Source of the DNA: Clostridium aminobutyricum | GTDB lineage: Bacteria; Bacillota; Clostridia; Peptostreptococcales; Anaerovoracaceae | Assembly: GCF_017255415.1 (NCBI RefSeq) | Contig: NZ_JAFJZZ010000002.1 | Location: forward strand, 124,001-188,000 | DNA length: 64,000 bases | Direction of reading: 5' to 3' | Part shown: piece by piece, positions 30,093 through 38,616 of the stretch | How the letters are laid out: every line of letters begins with the position of its first letter | How positions within the stretch are numbered: position 1 is the first letter of the stretch | Notes under the pieces: model-generated | What the model was told of the DNA's origin: nothing | What the model saw: only the letters and a program-made list of their open reading frames with translations | Databases searched by the model: none | Made by a program: the position numbers and the translations under genes

Positions 30093-31271
30093 TTATCTTT
30101 CTACGATTAATGCCGTACCCTGTCCGCCACCGATACAAAGTGTAGCAAGACCAGTCTTCGCATCTCTCTTAATCATTTCGTGGATTAAAGAGATAAGAAT
30201 TCTTGTTCCGGAAGCTCCGATTGGATGTCCGATCGCGATAGCTCCACCGTTTACGTTAAGCTTTGCAGGGTCGATTCCAAGATCCTTGCCTACAGCTACA
30301 GACTGTGCTGCGAAAGCTTCGTTTGCTTCGATTAAATCGATTTGATCAATTGTTAATCCAGCCTTTTCAAGCGCCTTCTTTGATGAAGGAACCGGTCCGA
30401 TACCCATGATTGTAGGATCTACACCAGCGGACGCATAAGACTTAATTGTGCAAAGAGGCTTAATTCCTAGTTCATCAGCCTTTTCCTTGGACATAACGAT
30501 TACAGCAGCACCAGCATCATTGATACCGGAAGCGTTAGCAGCTGTTACCATACCGTCTTTCTTGAATGCAGGCTTTAACTTAGCAAGACCTTCTGCAGTA
30601 GTTCCGAACTTAGGGAATTCATCTGTATCGAATACGATAGGATCACCCTTTCTCTGAGGAATTTCTACAGCAATGATTTCATCCTTGAATTTACCAGCTT
30701 TGATAGCTGCTTCTGCCTTCTGCTGTGAAGCTGCTGCAAATGCATCTAATTCTTCTCTTGTAAGACCCCATTGATCACAGATGTTTTCTGCTGTGATACC
30801 CATGTGGTAGTTGTTAAATGCATCAGTAAGACCATCATATACCATCATGTCGACCATGCTAGCGTTGCCCATTCTAGCTCCCCATCTAGCGGAAGGAACT
30901 GCATAAGCTGTCTTGGACATATTTTCAGCACCACCAGCAACGATGATGTCAGCATCTCCAGCCTTGATCATCTGTGCTGCTAAAGCAACTGCTCTAAGCC
31001 CTGAACCGCAAACTTTGTTGATTGTCATGGAAGGTACTTCAATAGGAATACCCGCTTCAACGGAAATCTGTCTAGCGATGTTCTGTCCTAGTCCGCCCTG
31101 TAATACACAACCCATGATTACTTCATCGATCTGTGCTGCATCGATTCCAGCTCTCTTAACAGCTTCCTTCACTGCGATAGCACCTAAAGTTGATGTCTTG
31201 ATGTCCTTTAATGAACCGCCAAAGTTTCCTAACGGTGTTCTAGCTGCACTTACTATTACTACTTCTCTCAT
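30093..31271 (-). CDS. thlA: Acetyl-CoA C-acetyltransferase (biosynthetic thiolase)
   Basis: Condenses two acetyl-CoA to acetoacetyl-CoA, the entry step of clostridial butyrate formation. The 392 residues carry the acyl-enzyme Cys88 in [11 protein letters not shown], the catalytic histidine in [14 protein letters not shown] and the second cysteine in [11 protein letters not shown] place the start at the ATG at 31271 ([15 protein letters not shown]) with AAGGAGG nine bases upstream. It is monocistronic, with its own promoter, two Crp/Fnr-type palindromes upstream and a terminator. Other butyrate genes are not in the window. Confidence 0.93.
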   Translation of the reverse strand: MREVVIVSAARTPLGNFGGSLKDIKTSTLGAIAVKEAVKRAGIDAAQIDEVIMGCVLQGGLGQNIARQISVEAGIPIEVPSMTINKVCGSGLRAVALAAQMIKAGDADIIVAGGAENMSKTAYAVPSARWGARMGNASMVDMMVYDGLTDAFNNYHMGITAENICDQWGLTREELDAFAAASQQKAEAAIKAGKFKDEIIAVEIPQRKGDPIVFDTDEFPKFGTTAEGLAKLKPAFKKDGMVTAANASGINDAGAAVIVMSKEKADELGIKPLCTIKSYASAGVDPTIMGIGPVPSSKKALEKAGLTIDQIDLIEANEAFAAQSVAVGKDLGIDPAKLNVNGGAIAIGHPIGASGTRILISLIHEMIKRDAKTGLATLCIGGGQGTALIVER

Positions 31272-31406
31272 GTAATTTGTCCTCCTTAAAACCACTTGCA
31301 AATATCTTCATCTCAATAAGATGTAAAGATGTACCATATACTGTCAATGCCGATCCTCCCTAATAAGTTCGGCAAGTTGCCCAAGCTATACGGTACCAAC
31401 ATTATA

Positions 31407-31434
31407 ATAATAGCACACATTTTTTGAATTGCAA
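31407..31434 (-). promoter_or_regulatory. Sigma-70-type promoter of the thiolase gene
   Basis: On the minus strand TTGCAA (31434-31429) and TATTAT (31412-31407) are separated by 16 bases; an overlapping TATAAT lies at 31406-31401. The start site is expected near 31400, giving a leader of about 130 bases. Confidence 0.55.
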
Positions 31435-31449
31435 TAGAAAATCTTTATC

Positions 31450-31471
31450 AATTGTGATTTTTTTCACAATT
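31450..31471. promoter_or_regulatory. Crp/Fnr-family-type operator, proximal to the thiolase promoter
   Basis: Perfect palindrome AATTGTGA-N6-TCACAATT, which contains TGTGA-N6-TCACA. Its centre lies about 60 bases upstream of the predicted start site, the position of class I Crp activation. The six-T spacer and lack of a gene ending here on either strand make a terminator less likely. Confidence 0.55.
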
Positions 31472-31525
31472 TTTTACCATTAATATCAATTTGACTTTAA
31501 ATATAGTATATTTTTTATGATTTAA

Positions 31526-31541
31526 TGTGATTGTTTTCACA
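31526..31541. promoter_or_regulatory. Second Crp/Fnr-family-type operator upstream of thiolase
   Basis: TGTGA-TTGTTT-TCACA, a perfect match to the same half-site and spacing as the operator at 31450-31471. The two centres are 73 bases apart, close to seven helical turns, so both would face the same side of the DNA. Confidence 0.55.
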
Positions 31542-31619
31542 AATTAGATCAAAAATGTTGTACTGCCTGTTTTAATTGTTAATAAGGGAGCATCTTTCCT
31601 ATGAACCATCCTTGCCGTA

Positions 31620-32549
31620 TTATTTAAACACGGCGATATACTTTTCCACGACTTCAATAGGCTTGTACGACAATTTTGCCTTCCGAAGGTTTTCGATGCC
31701 CATGTCTTCTTCACGGTTTACATACTCCACGGAGTCATCCAAGTACTTGCAGAATTCATTGTTGATGGCTTGATAGAGTCCTCTGATATTGCTATTCGCC
31801 TTTTCCACGTGAACAGTCACCGTATGCTGCCCTGATCTCCCCCCGATTGTAAATGCTTCCACTTTGCCATCGATGATAATCGCCCCTGCGAGATAGTCCA
31901 GCTTATCTATGTTTCGAACCACATCATGCATCGCAGACTCTTCCATCTTGAGCCAATGTTTTTCATGCTCCGAGACATTTTTACGCGCATTGAATTCTTT
32001 CAGGAAAGCACTGACAATGCCAAGCATATCGGGTGTGAGCGCTACATACTCATACTGATAGTGGTTTAAAAAGTAATTTAAGTGATTCTTCTTGCTGTGG
32101 TAGGCCCTTCCCTTTAATTCAGCCAGATCCTTTTTTAGATAGAGATAATCATAGTTGGGTCTGTCTGCGGTAAATTCCAAGTCATTCGGAAAAGCGGTCT
32201 CCAATATGTTCAGCATGTGTGCAGGAATCAACCGCAAGCTAAACTTCTGATTTTTTTCTTGAAACCGTTTTCTTGCCGCATCGATAGCCTCTTTCACCCC
32301 TGCCGGCTCATACGTTCCGTTTCTTGTAAGAGGCGGAAATATAAAATATTCAGGTGTATCCAGTTCCAGATGACTGATCCCCGATACAACCATGTAATCA
32401 CCGAAAATCTCCCACGTAAATTCATTTTCATTTCTCCACATATATAAGGAAGAAAAGGATAAACCCGAAGTCCTATATTCAAATGACGTTAAATATTCAT
32501 TTAAAATGTCTCTGTTTTCTATGCTTATTTCATTTTTAAATATGCCCAT
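31620..32549 (-). CDS. DUF2156 / LPG-synthase-C-like protein
   Basis: A 309-residue soluble protein of the DUF2156 family, related to the C-terminal catalytic GNAT-type domain of lysylphosphatidylglycerol synthases. Typical pieces are GLSFSSLYMWRNE near the start, LRLIPAHML, AYHSKKNHLNYFLNHYQYEY and the acyl-binding-like GAIIIDGKVEAFTIGG, ending with NREEDMGIENLRKAKLSYKP. It has no membrane part, so it is not a flippase fusion. Its substrate is unknown; aminoacyl transfer to lipid or peptide is inference from the family. It is separated from the next upstream gene by about 90 bases. Confidence 0.8.
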   Translation of the reverse strand: MGIFKNEISIENRDILNEYLTSFEYRTSGLSFSSLYMWRNENEFTWEIFGDYMVVSGISHLELDTPEYFIFPPLTRNGTYEPAGVKEAIDAARKRFQEKNQKFSLRLIPAHMLNILETAFPNDLEFTADRPNYDYLYLKKDLAELKGRAYHSKKNHLNYFLNHYQYEYVALTPDMLGIVSAFLKEFNARKNVSEHEKHWLKMEESAMHDVVRNIDKLDYLAGAIIIDGKVEAFTIGGRSGQHTVTVHVEKANSNIRGLYQAINNEFCKYLDDSVEYVNREEDMGIENLRKAKLSYKPIEVVEKYIAVFK

Positions 32550-32643
32550 TGCAATTCTCTTTCTTCATCTTTTTTATTCCGTCTTTTGCATGTTGGCGGG
32601 TATCTTTATCCTGTGTAAAATGTACTTGATTATTCGCTCCTAT

Positions 32644-33225
32644 TTATTTCACGATCGCTGAAATCTGCTTAAATCCAGGCTGTTTTGCGCCTCCGACCAA
32701 CTCAAAAAGCACCGCCTCATAAGTCGTTTCGATTGCACCGGACTGAGCCATTCTTCGGAGTGCCGTCTTCTTGTCTGCTTTGCTTCTTGACTCCACTGCA
32801 TCTTCCACTAAAAATACCTGATACCCTGCTTCCAGCAAATCCAATGTAGTCTGCTGTACACAAATATGAGCTTCTATCCCGGTCATAATAACCGTCTTTT
32901 TCCCGCTCGCTTCTAAGGCTTTTACAAATTCAGGCTCACCCATTGCGCTAAAGCTTGTCTTTTCAATTGGTTCAAAAACAGCTTTTTCGCTGTTTTCATC
33001 CAGTGCTTGGGTTAATGCATCGGATAATTTTTCAATCGTAGCACCTAAGCCTTTGGTATATTGCTGCGTCACAAGAACCGGTACACCTATATGGCGGCAG
33101 CCTTTAATCAGTTTGCCCATCGTCTGTTCCAGTTTTTTGGCATCATGCATGACCGGCATCAATTTTTCCTGGAAATCAATAGCCACTAAAACGGAATCTT
33201 CTTTTCTTATTCTTAAAACGTTCAT
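32644..33225 (-). CDS. Isochorismatase-family cysteine hydrolase
   Basis: Cytoplasmic hydrolase of 193 residues from the ATG at 33225, whose A is the last base of the surE stop (TAATG overlap), with GGGGGAT upstream. The catalytic aspartate is in AIDFQEKLMP near residue 17, and the catalytic cysteine is in GIEAHICVQQTTLDLL near residue 127; EKTSFSAM supplies the likely lysine. Family members include nicotinamidases and ureidoacrylate or carbamoyl amidohydrolases; the substrate is not resolvable. Translationally coupled to surE. Confidence 0.85.
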   Translation of the reverse strand: MNVLRIRKEDSVLVAIDFQEKLMPVMHDAKKLEQTMGKLIKGCRHIGVPVLVTQQYTKGLGATIEKLSDALTQALDENSEKAVFEPIEKTSFSAMGEPEFVKALEASGKKTVIMTGIEAHICVQQTTLDLLEAGYQVFLVEDAVESRSKADKKTALRRMAQSGAIETTYEAVLFELVGGAKQPGFKQISAIVK

Positions 33226-33995
33226 TATAATATCCCCCATTTCTTTACTTCTTCAATCAATTGATGATTGGTAAAATCAAATTGAAGCGGTGTAATAGAT
33301 GCATAGCCATCCTGAACGGCAATCACATCATAGTCTTCCGGCAAATCATTGTATATGACCGGTTTACCGCTGTACCAGTATTGAGTAACACTTCGCTCTT
33401 CTCCTTGAACCGATTCTTTGCGAAACCAGCCATCATATTCTCTCGGTCCGAGTCTGGTGATCCGTATTCCCTTCAGATGTTGCTTCGGTATATCCGGAAC
33501 GTTAATATTCAGTACAGTCTTGGCATCCAATTTACCTGTCGCTTTCTGTAATGCCCTTATGGCAATTTCACCAGCAGTTTCAAAATACTGAGGTTTGTGA
33601 TGGTTTACAGAGACAGCTACCGAAGGAATTCCGCAAATACAGCCCTCAATCGCTGCAGACACGGTTCCTGAATAGTGCGTATCGGTTCCCATATTTCCTC
33701 CGTGGTTAATACCTGAAAAAACCATATCTACAGGAATGCCTTTGTCCTTTAAAAGGAGAATCCCTAATTTCACACAATCTGCCGGGGTTCCATTTATCTC
33801 ATAAGCAAGCTTTGCATACTCATAGGGTACCTTATTCACTTCCAGTCCTGCCCTCACCGTAATGCTGTGGCCTGCTGCGCTTCTTTCTACATGGGGTGCG
33901 CATACATACACATTTGCTGCCTGTGATAAGGACCTTGTAAGCTCCATAATGCCTCTTGCATGTATCCCATCATCATTTGAAATTAAAATGTTCAT
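33225..33995 (-). CDS. surE: 5'/3'-nucleotidase SurE
   Basis: Metal-dependent phosphatase of nucleoside monophosphates, also reported active on short polyphosphates. The 256 residues begin MNILISNDDGIHARGIMEL with the metal-binding Asp pair; SAAGHSITV, NGTPADCVKLG, FSGINHGGNMGTDTHYSGTVSAA and NVNVPD-like (LNINVPDIP) blocks follow. CGAGGAAA lies before the ATG. It is coupled to the isochorismatase-like gene. Across the divergent gap lies a VTC-family gene, whose family includes polyphosphate polymerases. Confidence 0.92.
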   Translation of the reverse strand: MNILISNDDGIHARGIMELTRSLSQAANVYVCAPHVERSAAGHSITVRAGLEVNKVPYEYAKLAYEINGTPADCVKLGILLLKDKGIPVDMVFSGINHGGNMGTDTHYSGTVSAAIEGCICGIPSVAVSVNHHKPQYFETAGEIAIRALQKATGKLDAKTVLNINVPDIPKQHLKGIRITRLGPREYDGWFRKESVQGEERSVTQYWYSGKPVIYNDLPEDYDVIAVQDGYASITPLQFDFTNHQLIEEVKKWGIL

Positions 33996-34056
33996 TTATT
34001 TCCTCGACTTTCTCTTGATCTTTACAGACAATAGCCTGCCCAATTTATAAAGCAAA

Positions 34057-34108
34057 TTGTAAGCAGACTTACAAGAAGAATTCACAAATCTTGGATTTGT
34101 AGAATTCT
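34057..34108. repeat. Two adjacent hairpins in the surE / VTC divergent region
   Basis: TTGTAAG-CAGA-CTTACAA lies at 34057-34074. It is followed by AGAATTCACAAATC and its near-inverse GATTTGTAGAATTCT at 34077-34108. Neither is followed by a T-run in either direction. The remainder of the gap (33996-34375) is AT-rich with no gene. Confidence 0.55.
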
Positions 34109-34265
34109 CCTATGACTATATTATCATAAAATAAACCATAATTCAAACTTGCACAGCAAAAGAATACTTTTATATATAACCTCTTTTTTCATTTCTAAAC
34201 AAAAAAGTTCCTATTCTATCTTCACCATTTTTTCATATTTCTATCTCACAATATCCACGTTTGGT

Positions 34266-34274
34266 TGTTATACT
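34266..34274 (+). promoter_or_regulatory. Extended -10 promoter of the VTC-DUF4956-CotH operon
   Basis: TGTTATACT is TGn plus a five-of-six -10 element, about 105 bases upstream of the VTC gene start. No good -35 is present at 17 bases. A small GAAA-CC / GG-TTTC stem follows in the leader. Confidence 0.4.
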
Positions 34275-34375
34275 AAGAAAATCGTGAAATCCTTTCGGTT
34301 TCTTTCACTTCATGAGAAATCATAGGGTCAATGAGAGTTTTATCAGACAACATTTTAATAAGGAAGGGAATTACA

Positions 34376-35050
34376 GTGAAAACGTTTTATCGGCATGAGT
34401 TAAAGCATCCAATTAATATCATTGACAGTGAAGAGCTCAAGCAACGGCTTTTATTAGTTACGGCCCTTGACTCTTTTGCAGACGAGAAAGGGGGATATAC
34501 GGTCAAAAGTCTATATTTTGACACATTAAATAATATTGCTCTTCAAGAGAAATTAGACGGAGTGCAGCACCGGAGCAAATTCAGAATCCGGTACTACAAT
34601 AACAATACCAGTTTTATGCGTTTGGAGAAGAAATGTAAAAATAACCATCTTTGTCACAAAGAAAATGCCAACATAACGAAAGAACAATGCCAGTCTATAT
34701 TGAACGGTGATTGGGATTGGCTGAAAGATACCGACCACCCGCTGCTGCTTGAATTGTACATCAAGATGTCTACGCAGCTGCTGCGCCCTAAAAGTATCGT
34801 CATTTACAGGAGGGAAGCTTTCGTTCATCCGGTCGGCAATGTTCGGATAACGATTGACAGTAATCTTCGGCGCGGCTCTTTCGTCCATGATTTCTTAGAA
34901 CCGAATACAGCAGCTTATCCCCTGCCGGTCGGCAGAGTACTGGAAGTCAAATATGATTCTTTCTTGCCGTCCTATCTTCACGATCTCGTACGAATTAAAA
35001 ACAGGCAAGCCTCTTCATTTTCAAAGTATGCATTTTCAAGATTGTACTAA
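34376..35050 (+). CDS. VTC-domain protein (polyphosphate polymerase-like)
   Basis: A 224-residue soluble protein of the VTC family, which adopts the tunnel fold of the yeast polyphosphate polymerase Vtc4 and CYTH enzymes. Alternating basic and acidic strands are visible: RHELKHPINI, TVKSLYFDT, RSKFRIRYYN, MRLEKKCKNN, VIYRREAFVHPVGNVRITID and VLEVKYDSFLPSYL. I chose the GTG at 34376 because AAGGAAGGG lies seven bases upstream; an ATG at 34331 is the alternative. It heads an operon with a DUF4956 membrane protein and a CotH-like protein, a recurring partnership. Polymerase activity in bacteria is inference. Confidence 0.85.
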   Translation: MKTFYRHELKHPINIIDSEELKQRLLLVTALDSFADEKGGYTVKSLYFDTLNNIALQEKLDGVQHRSKFRIRYYNNNTSFMRLEKKCKNNHLCHKENANITKEQCQSILNGDWDWLKDTDHPLLLELYIKMSTQLLRPKSIVIYRREAFVHPVGNVRITIDSNLRRGSFVHDFLEPNTAAYPLPVGRVLEVKYDSFLPSYLHDLVRIKNRQASSFSKYAFSRLY

Positions 35051-35106
35051 TGATAATGTTTCATCATAAAAAGCACATCAACGAAATGTAAAAAGGAGAT
35101 AAAATT

Positions 35107-35778
35107 ATGACATTTAACGATATTTTTAAAAATAGTTTCTTAGAAAGCGCAACTTCTTTTTCTGCCGTCAATACAATCATTGCAATGATTACTGCCTTTC
35201 TGATCGGTTTATTTATCTTTGCAATCTATAAGAAAACCTTTTCCGGCGTCATGTACAGCTCTGCTTTTGGTGTTTCGCTAATAGCGATGTCTCTTATTAC
35301 AACCCTTGTTATATTAGCCATCACGACCAATATCGTCCTTTCGTTAGGTATGGTCGGCGCTTTATCCATCGTTCGTTTTCGTACCGCTGTAAAAGACCCG
35401 CTGGACATCGCATTCCTGTTTTGGGCGATCGCTGTCGGGATCGTCGTGGGCGCAGGCCTCATTCCGCTGGCTATCATTGGCTCTGCAATCATCGGCGTTA
35501 TCCTTTTCATCTTCGCCAACAAAAAGGTGAATGACAAGCCTTACATGCTGCTCGTACATTGTGCCGGCGAAGAAGCAGAAAGTGAAATATTGAAAATTGT
35601 AAAGCAAGGAACAAAGAAAAGTATGTTGAAGTCTAAAACGGTTTATGAACACGCAAGTGAACTATCCATTGAAGTGCGATTAAAAGAGTCCGAATCCAAT
35701 TTTGTAAATGAAATTAACCAGATTGAAGGGGTAGCCCGAACAACCTTGGTAAGTTATAACGGCGAATATATGTCCTAG
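35107..35778 (+). CDS. DUF4956 membrane protein
   Basis: A 223-residue protein with an N-terminal membrane half: helices near 24-46, 50-85, 98-120 and 110-138 (IIAMITAFLIGLFIFAIY, SLITTLVILAI, AVGIVVGAGLIPLAIIG). It carries the conserved MVGALSIVRFRTAVKDPLDI loop. The C-terminal 75 residues form a soluble alpha/beta tail (MLLVHCAGEEAESEILKIVK). This matches the DUF4956 family that accompanies VTC and CotH genes. GGAG precedes the ATG. Function unknown; it may pass the product of the VTC protein through the membrane, which is speculation. Confidence 0.88.
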   Translation: MTFNDIFKNSFLESATSFSAVNTIIAMITAFLIGLFIFAIYKKTFSGVMYSSAFGVSLIAMSLITTLVILAITTNIVLSLGMVGALSIVRFRTAVKDPLDIAFLFWAIAVGIVVGAGLIPLAIIGSAIIGVILFIFANKKVNDKPYMLLVHCAGEEAESEILKIVKQGTKKSMLKSKTVYEHASELSIEVRLKESESNFVNEINQIEGVARTTLVSYNGEYMS

Positions 35779-35818
35779 CTAGCCAAAACGCGTTTAAAAG
35801 TGTATAGGAGAAACGATT

Positions 35819-37495
35819 ATGATTACAAGTAAATATACCCCCTTTATCGCGTGGCTTCTCATTACGGCTCTTGTGGCAGCTGCCGGGATCGGGACATGGC
35901 TAGTCCATACAGGGAAACTCTCTGTCTCTGCTGCGGAACCGGAATATGTTTCAAAAATTTTCGATCAAGATGTTATTTCTATTGATATTACCGCAGATGA
36001 GGATGAGTGGCAGAATATGCTCGATAATGCCACTGCCGAAGAATTCATATCCTGCGACATGACGATTGCCGGAAAAAGCTTATCCCAAGTCGGAATACGT
36101 CCCAAAGGAAACTCCAGTTTGACACAAGTAGCTTCCAGCGACAGTGACCGCTTTAGTTTCAAGATTAAGTTTGATAAATATGTCGATCAAACCTGCTACG
36201 GTCTTGACAGTCTGGCAGTGAATAATCTCCAGGCAGACTATACGTATTTGAAGGATTATATTGCTTACGATCTAATGCGCACTGCAGATGTCCATGCGCC
36301 TTTAACAACCTTTGCCAATATCACTGTAAACGGAAAACCGTGGGGCCTATATGTTGCAGTGGAAACATATAGTGACAGTTTTGTTTCAAGGGTATACGGG
36401 ACACAAGATAACAATCTATACAGTGTAAAAAGTATGGATCGCAACGGAGGTAAAGGGCAAGAATCAATAAATACCTCTAAAGGTGCAATGGGTATACCTC
36501 CCGACGTTTCCATGATGGGTCCTCCCGGCAACGAGCGGCCGGAAGGAGCAGATGCAGCTTCTGAGGGTGCGATGAGCATGCCAAGGAACAATAATACCTC
36601 TGGCGGTGGGATGGGCATGCACAGAAACAATACCTCTGGTGGCGCGATGGGGATGCATGGCGGTGGAGGTGGCAGCACAGGCGGAGATTTAGTTTACTCG
36701 GATGACAATTGGGAAAGCTATACCGCTATATTCAGCAATGCAGTCTTTAAGAAAACCGATGAAGAAGATTATTCCAACGTTATCGCGTCGATTAAGGCGC
36801 TTAATGAAGGAACGGATATGGAAACCTATTGGGATGTGGATCAGCTCATTCGATATCTGGCTGCTCATACCTTTACCGTGAATCTAGACAGCTATATTTC
36901 AGATATGAAGCAGAATTACTTCTTGAGCGAAAAGGACGGGGTTGTTTCAGTCCTCCCTTGGGATTACAATCTGGCTTTCGGCGGTTTTGGAGGGACCGCA
37001 TCTTCAACAGTCAATTTCCCTATCGATACACCGGTCAGCGGCGTATCCATGGAAGACCGGCCACTGGTTAATGCCCTACTGTCTAATAAAGACTATCTTG
37101 TGAAATACCATGAATACTTGCAAGATCTCGTTGATTACGTCAACAGCAATGAATTTGAAAATAAATATGACCATATCGTAGAAGCAATCAGTCCATATGT
37201 AGAAAAAGATGCAACCGCTTTCTGCACTTACGAAGAATTCCAAACTGCAACGCCGATGTTTTACAAGCTGCTGACATTGAGGGCAGAAAGTATACAAGGC
37301 CAGCTTAACGGAACCATTCCATCTACTGCCGATGGTCAAGCTGCCGATAATTCCGGCTTAATGGATGCTTCTGGTATCACACTTTCCGCACTGGGAGGTC
37401 AGGGAGGCGGCAAAGGCGGCGGGCAAGGTGCCCCCGGTAGGGGGCAAATGACGCCGCCAAACGGTGGCATGGATTTCAATAAGGAGAACTTTTAA
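35819..37495 (+). CDS. CotH-kinase-family surface protein with Gly/Met-rich insert
   Basis: Exported 558-residue protein with one N-terminal helix (residues about 9-27). The CotH fold is recognisable: VGIRPKGNSSL near 100, SLAVNNLQADYTYLKDYIAYDLMR, the PWGLYVAVETY block near 175 and VLPWDYNLAFGGFGG near 380. CotH members are atypical protein kinases in spore coats; surface homologues are common in Clostridia. Residues 217-290 and the C-terminal tail are Gly/Met/Pro-rich low-complexity. It ends the VTC-DUF4956-CotH operon and its stop overlaps the convergent nnrE stop. The substrate is unknown, and kinase activity is inferred from family only. Confidence 0.85.
   Translation: MITSKYTPFIAWLLITALVAAAGIGTWLVHTGKLSVSAAEPEYVSKIFDQDVISIDITADEDEWQNMLDNATAEEFISCDMTIAGKSLSQVGIRPKGNSSLTQVASSDSDRFSFKIKFDKYVDQTCYGLDSLAVNNLQADYTYLKDYIAYDLMRTADVHAPLTTFANITVNGKPWGLYVAVETYSDSFVSRVYGTQDNNLYSVKSMDRNGGKGQESINTSKGAMGIPPDVSMMGPPGNERPEGADAASEGAMSMPRNNNTSGGGMGMHRNNTSGGAMGMHGGGGGSTGGDLVYSDDNWESYTAIFSNAVFKKTDEEDYSNVIASIKALNEGTDMETYWDVDQLIRYLAAHTFTVNLDSYISDMKQNYFLSEKDGVVSVLPWDYNLAFGGFGGTASSTVNFPIDTPVSGVSMEDRPLVNALLSNKDYLVKYHEYLQDLVDYVNSNEFENKYDHIVEAISPYVEKDATAFCTYEEFQTATPMFYKLLTLRAESIQGQLNGTIPSTADGQAADNSGLMDASGITLSALGGQGGGKGGGQGAPGRGQMTPPNGGMDFNKENF
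36467..36674 (+). repeat. Degenerate 33-39-bp repeats encoding the CotH Gly/Met insert
   Basis: Four imperfect units contain AATACCTCT or its relic followed by a GGxGxxATGGGxATGC core. In protein they read SKGAMGIP, SEGAMSMP, SGGGMGMH and SGGAMGMH. The unit length varies in multiples of three, so the frame is kept. Confidence 0.7.
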
Positions 37496-38217
37496 TCGAT
37501 GCCGATTCCGACTGCAACAATTTCACCGCAGTAAGGGGCCACTTCATCCAATTCATGTACTGGCTTTGTCCGATGAAAAACAATAGTATAGTCCGCCGTA
37601 ATCGTGTCTGGGTCCGGCTCTCCGGCATCCCCATTTAATCCTGTGGGGATATCCAGCGCAAACACCAGCTTTTTACGGTCCGGACTATTTTTTCGGCTTT
37701 TTTCATTTATCAACGCAGTGCATGCCCGCACTGTTTCGGATAACTGACCATGAAAACCTGTGCCATAGATCGCATCCACTATAAAATCCGCCGCTTCCAC
37801 GATTTCAGGAATCGCGTCAAAGTATGCCCTTGCATCAATGACCGGCGTCCCTCGTCTCAGAACAATGTTTGCATTTTTTATGGCATCTTCCGTCCTTGGC
37901 TCGCCATCGGCCATGACAACCGTTACATTCACCCCTGCTGCTGCCAATTCTCTTGCCGCCACGTACCCGTCTCCCCCGTTGTTCCCTTTGCCGCAAAAGA
38001 TCACGGCATCTGCTGGATATGGAGGCCCCTGAATGTCGAGTTTTTTACTTAGTGTCTCAAGTATAACCTGAACAGCGGCTTTCCCTGCATTTTCCATCAT
38101 TTTATAATAGCTGAGACCCGATGCATCGGCTTTCCGTTCTATTTCTTTCATTTCCCCGCAAGTAACCGTTTGATAATATTTTTCGTTAGAAAATCTATCC
38201 TGTTTTGATTGACTCAT
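37492..38217 (-). CDS. nnrE: NAD(P)H-hydrate epimerase, single-domain
   Basis: Epimerises damaged NAD(P)H hydrates so that the dehydratase can repair them. Only the YjeF N-terminal domain is present (about 241 residues): MMENAGKAA, FCGKGNNGGDGYVAAREL, DFIVDAIYGTGFHG and ALDIPTGLNGDAG. The ADP-dependent dehydratase domain usually fused in bacteria is absent and would have to be encoded elsewhere. Of two adjacent ATGs, that at 38217 has the better spacing to GAGGG. Tail-to-tail overlap with the CotH gene. Confidence 0.9.
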   Translation of the reverse strand: MSQSKQDRFSNEKYYQTVTCGEMKEIERKADASGLSYYKMMENAGKAAVQVILETLSKKLDIQGPPYPADAVIFCGKGNNGGDGYVAARELAAAGVNVTVVMADGEPRTEDAIKNANIVLRRGTPVIDARAYFDAIPEIVEAADFIVDAIYGTGFHGQLSETVRACTALINEKSRKNSPDRKKLVFALDIPTGLNGDAGEPDPDTITADYTIVFHRTKPVHELDEVAPYCGEIVAVGIGID

Positions 38218-38260
38218 CATAAACCCTCACTATCACACTCGTATCGTTATAGTTCATATC

Positions 38261-38302
38261 TTTATAACCGCTAGCCTACAATTTATCATAAGCGGTTATA
38301 AA
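38261..38302. repeat. Twelve-base inverted repeat overlapping a stop codon
   Basis: TTTATAACCGCT at 38261-38272 and AGCGGTTATAAA at 38291-38302 enclose 18 bases. The right arm includes the stop codon of the small membrane protein gene. No T-run follows on the minus strand, so it is an atypical terminator at best. Confidence 0.5.
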
Positions 38303-38616
38303 TCTTGAATATTCATCTTTTCTATTTCTTTATCCTTTTTAAATTTTTCTCTGCATGCAGCATATATAGCCAGCAGAACAATAGTGGGAATATTTGCTGT
38401 AATAAAGGTTACTGAAAATAAAGCCAAAATTTCTCCCGCACCCATGCTATCATACACCATAATGCCCAGAAGCATCAAAAAAGAATAGCCCAAGCAAAGA
38501 AGCGGCAATATCAGTCCAAGCCATTTATTCTTCTTTTTTGAAAGAAATATCTGCAAGAAAACTATTCCTACTATAATAAGTAATACAGCGATGAGAGCGA
38601 TCGTCGTCCTAAACAT
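38296..38616 (-). CDS. Small membrane protein with three predicted helices
   Basis: A 106-residue hydrophobic protein from the ATG at 38616, which has AAAGGGGGG eight bases upstream. Helices lie near 4-24 (ALIAVLLIIVGIVFLQIF), 32-52 and 63-90, followed by a charged tail (REKFKKDKEIEKMNIQDL). I do not recognise the family. Its start overlaps the end of the upstream HTH gene by eight bases, so the two are translationally coupled and probably act together. Confidence 0.75.
   Translation of the reverse strand: MFRTTIALIAVLLIIVGIVFLQIFLSKKKNKWLGLILPLLCLGYSFLMLLGIMVYDSMGAGEILALFSVTFITANIPTIVLLAIYAACREKFKKDKEIEKMNIQDL

Noticed and set aside
31450-31471. AATTGTGA-N6-TCACAATT as an intrinsic terminator of the DUF2156 gene or thiolase
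   Set aside because: Both flanking genes read on the minus strand and it lies upstream of both their starts or before the thiolase promoter; no gene ends into it.
36265-36678. 137-residue Pro-rich minus-strand frame
   Set aside because: Reverse image of the Gly/Met-rich repeat of the CotH-like gene.
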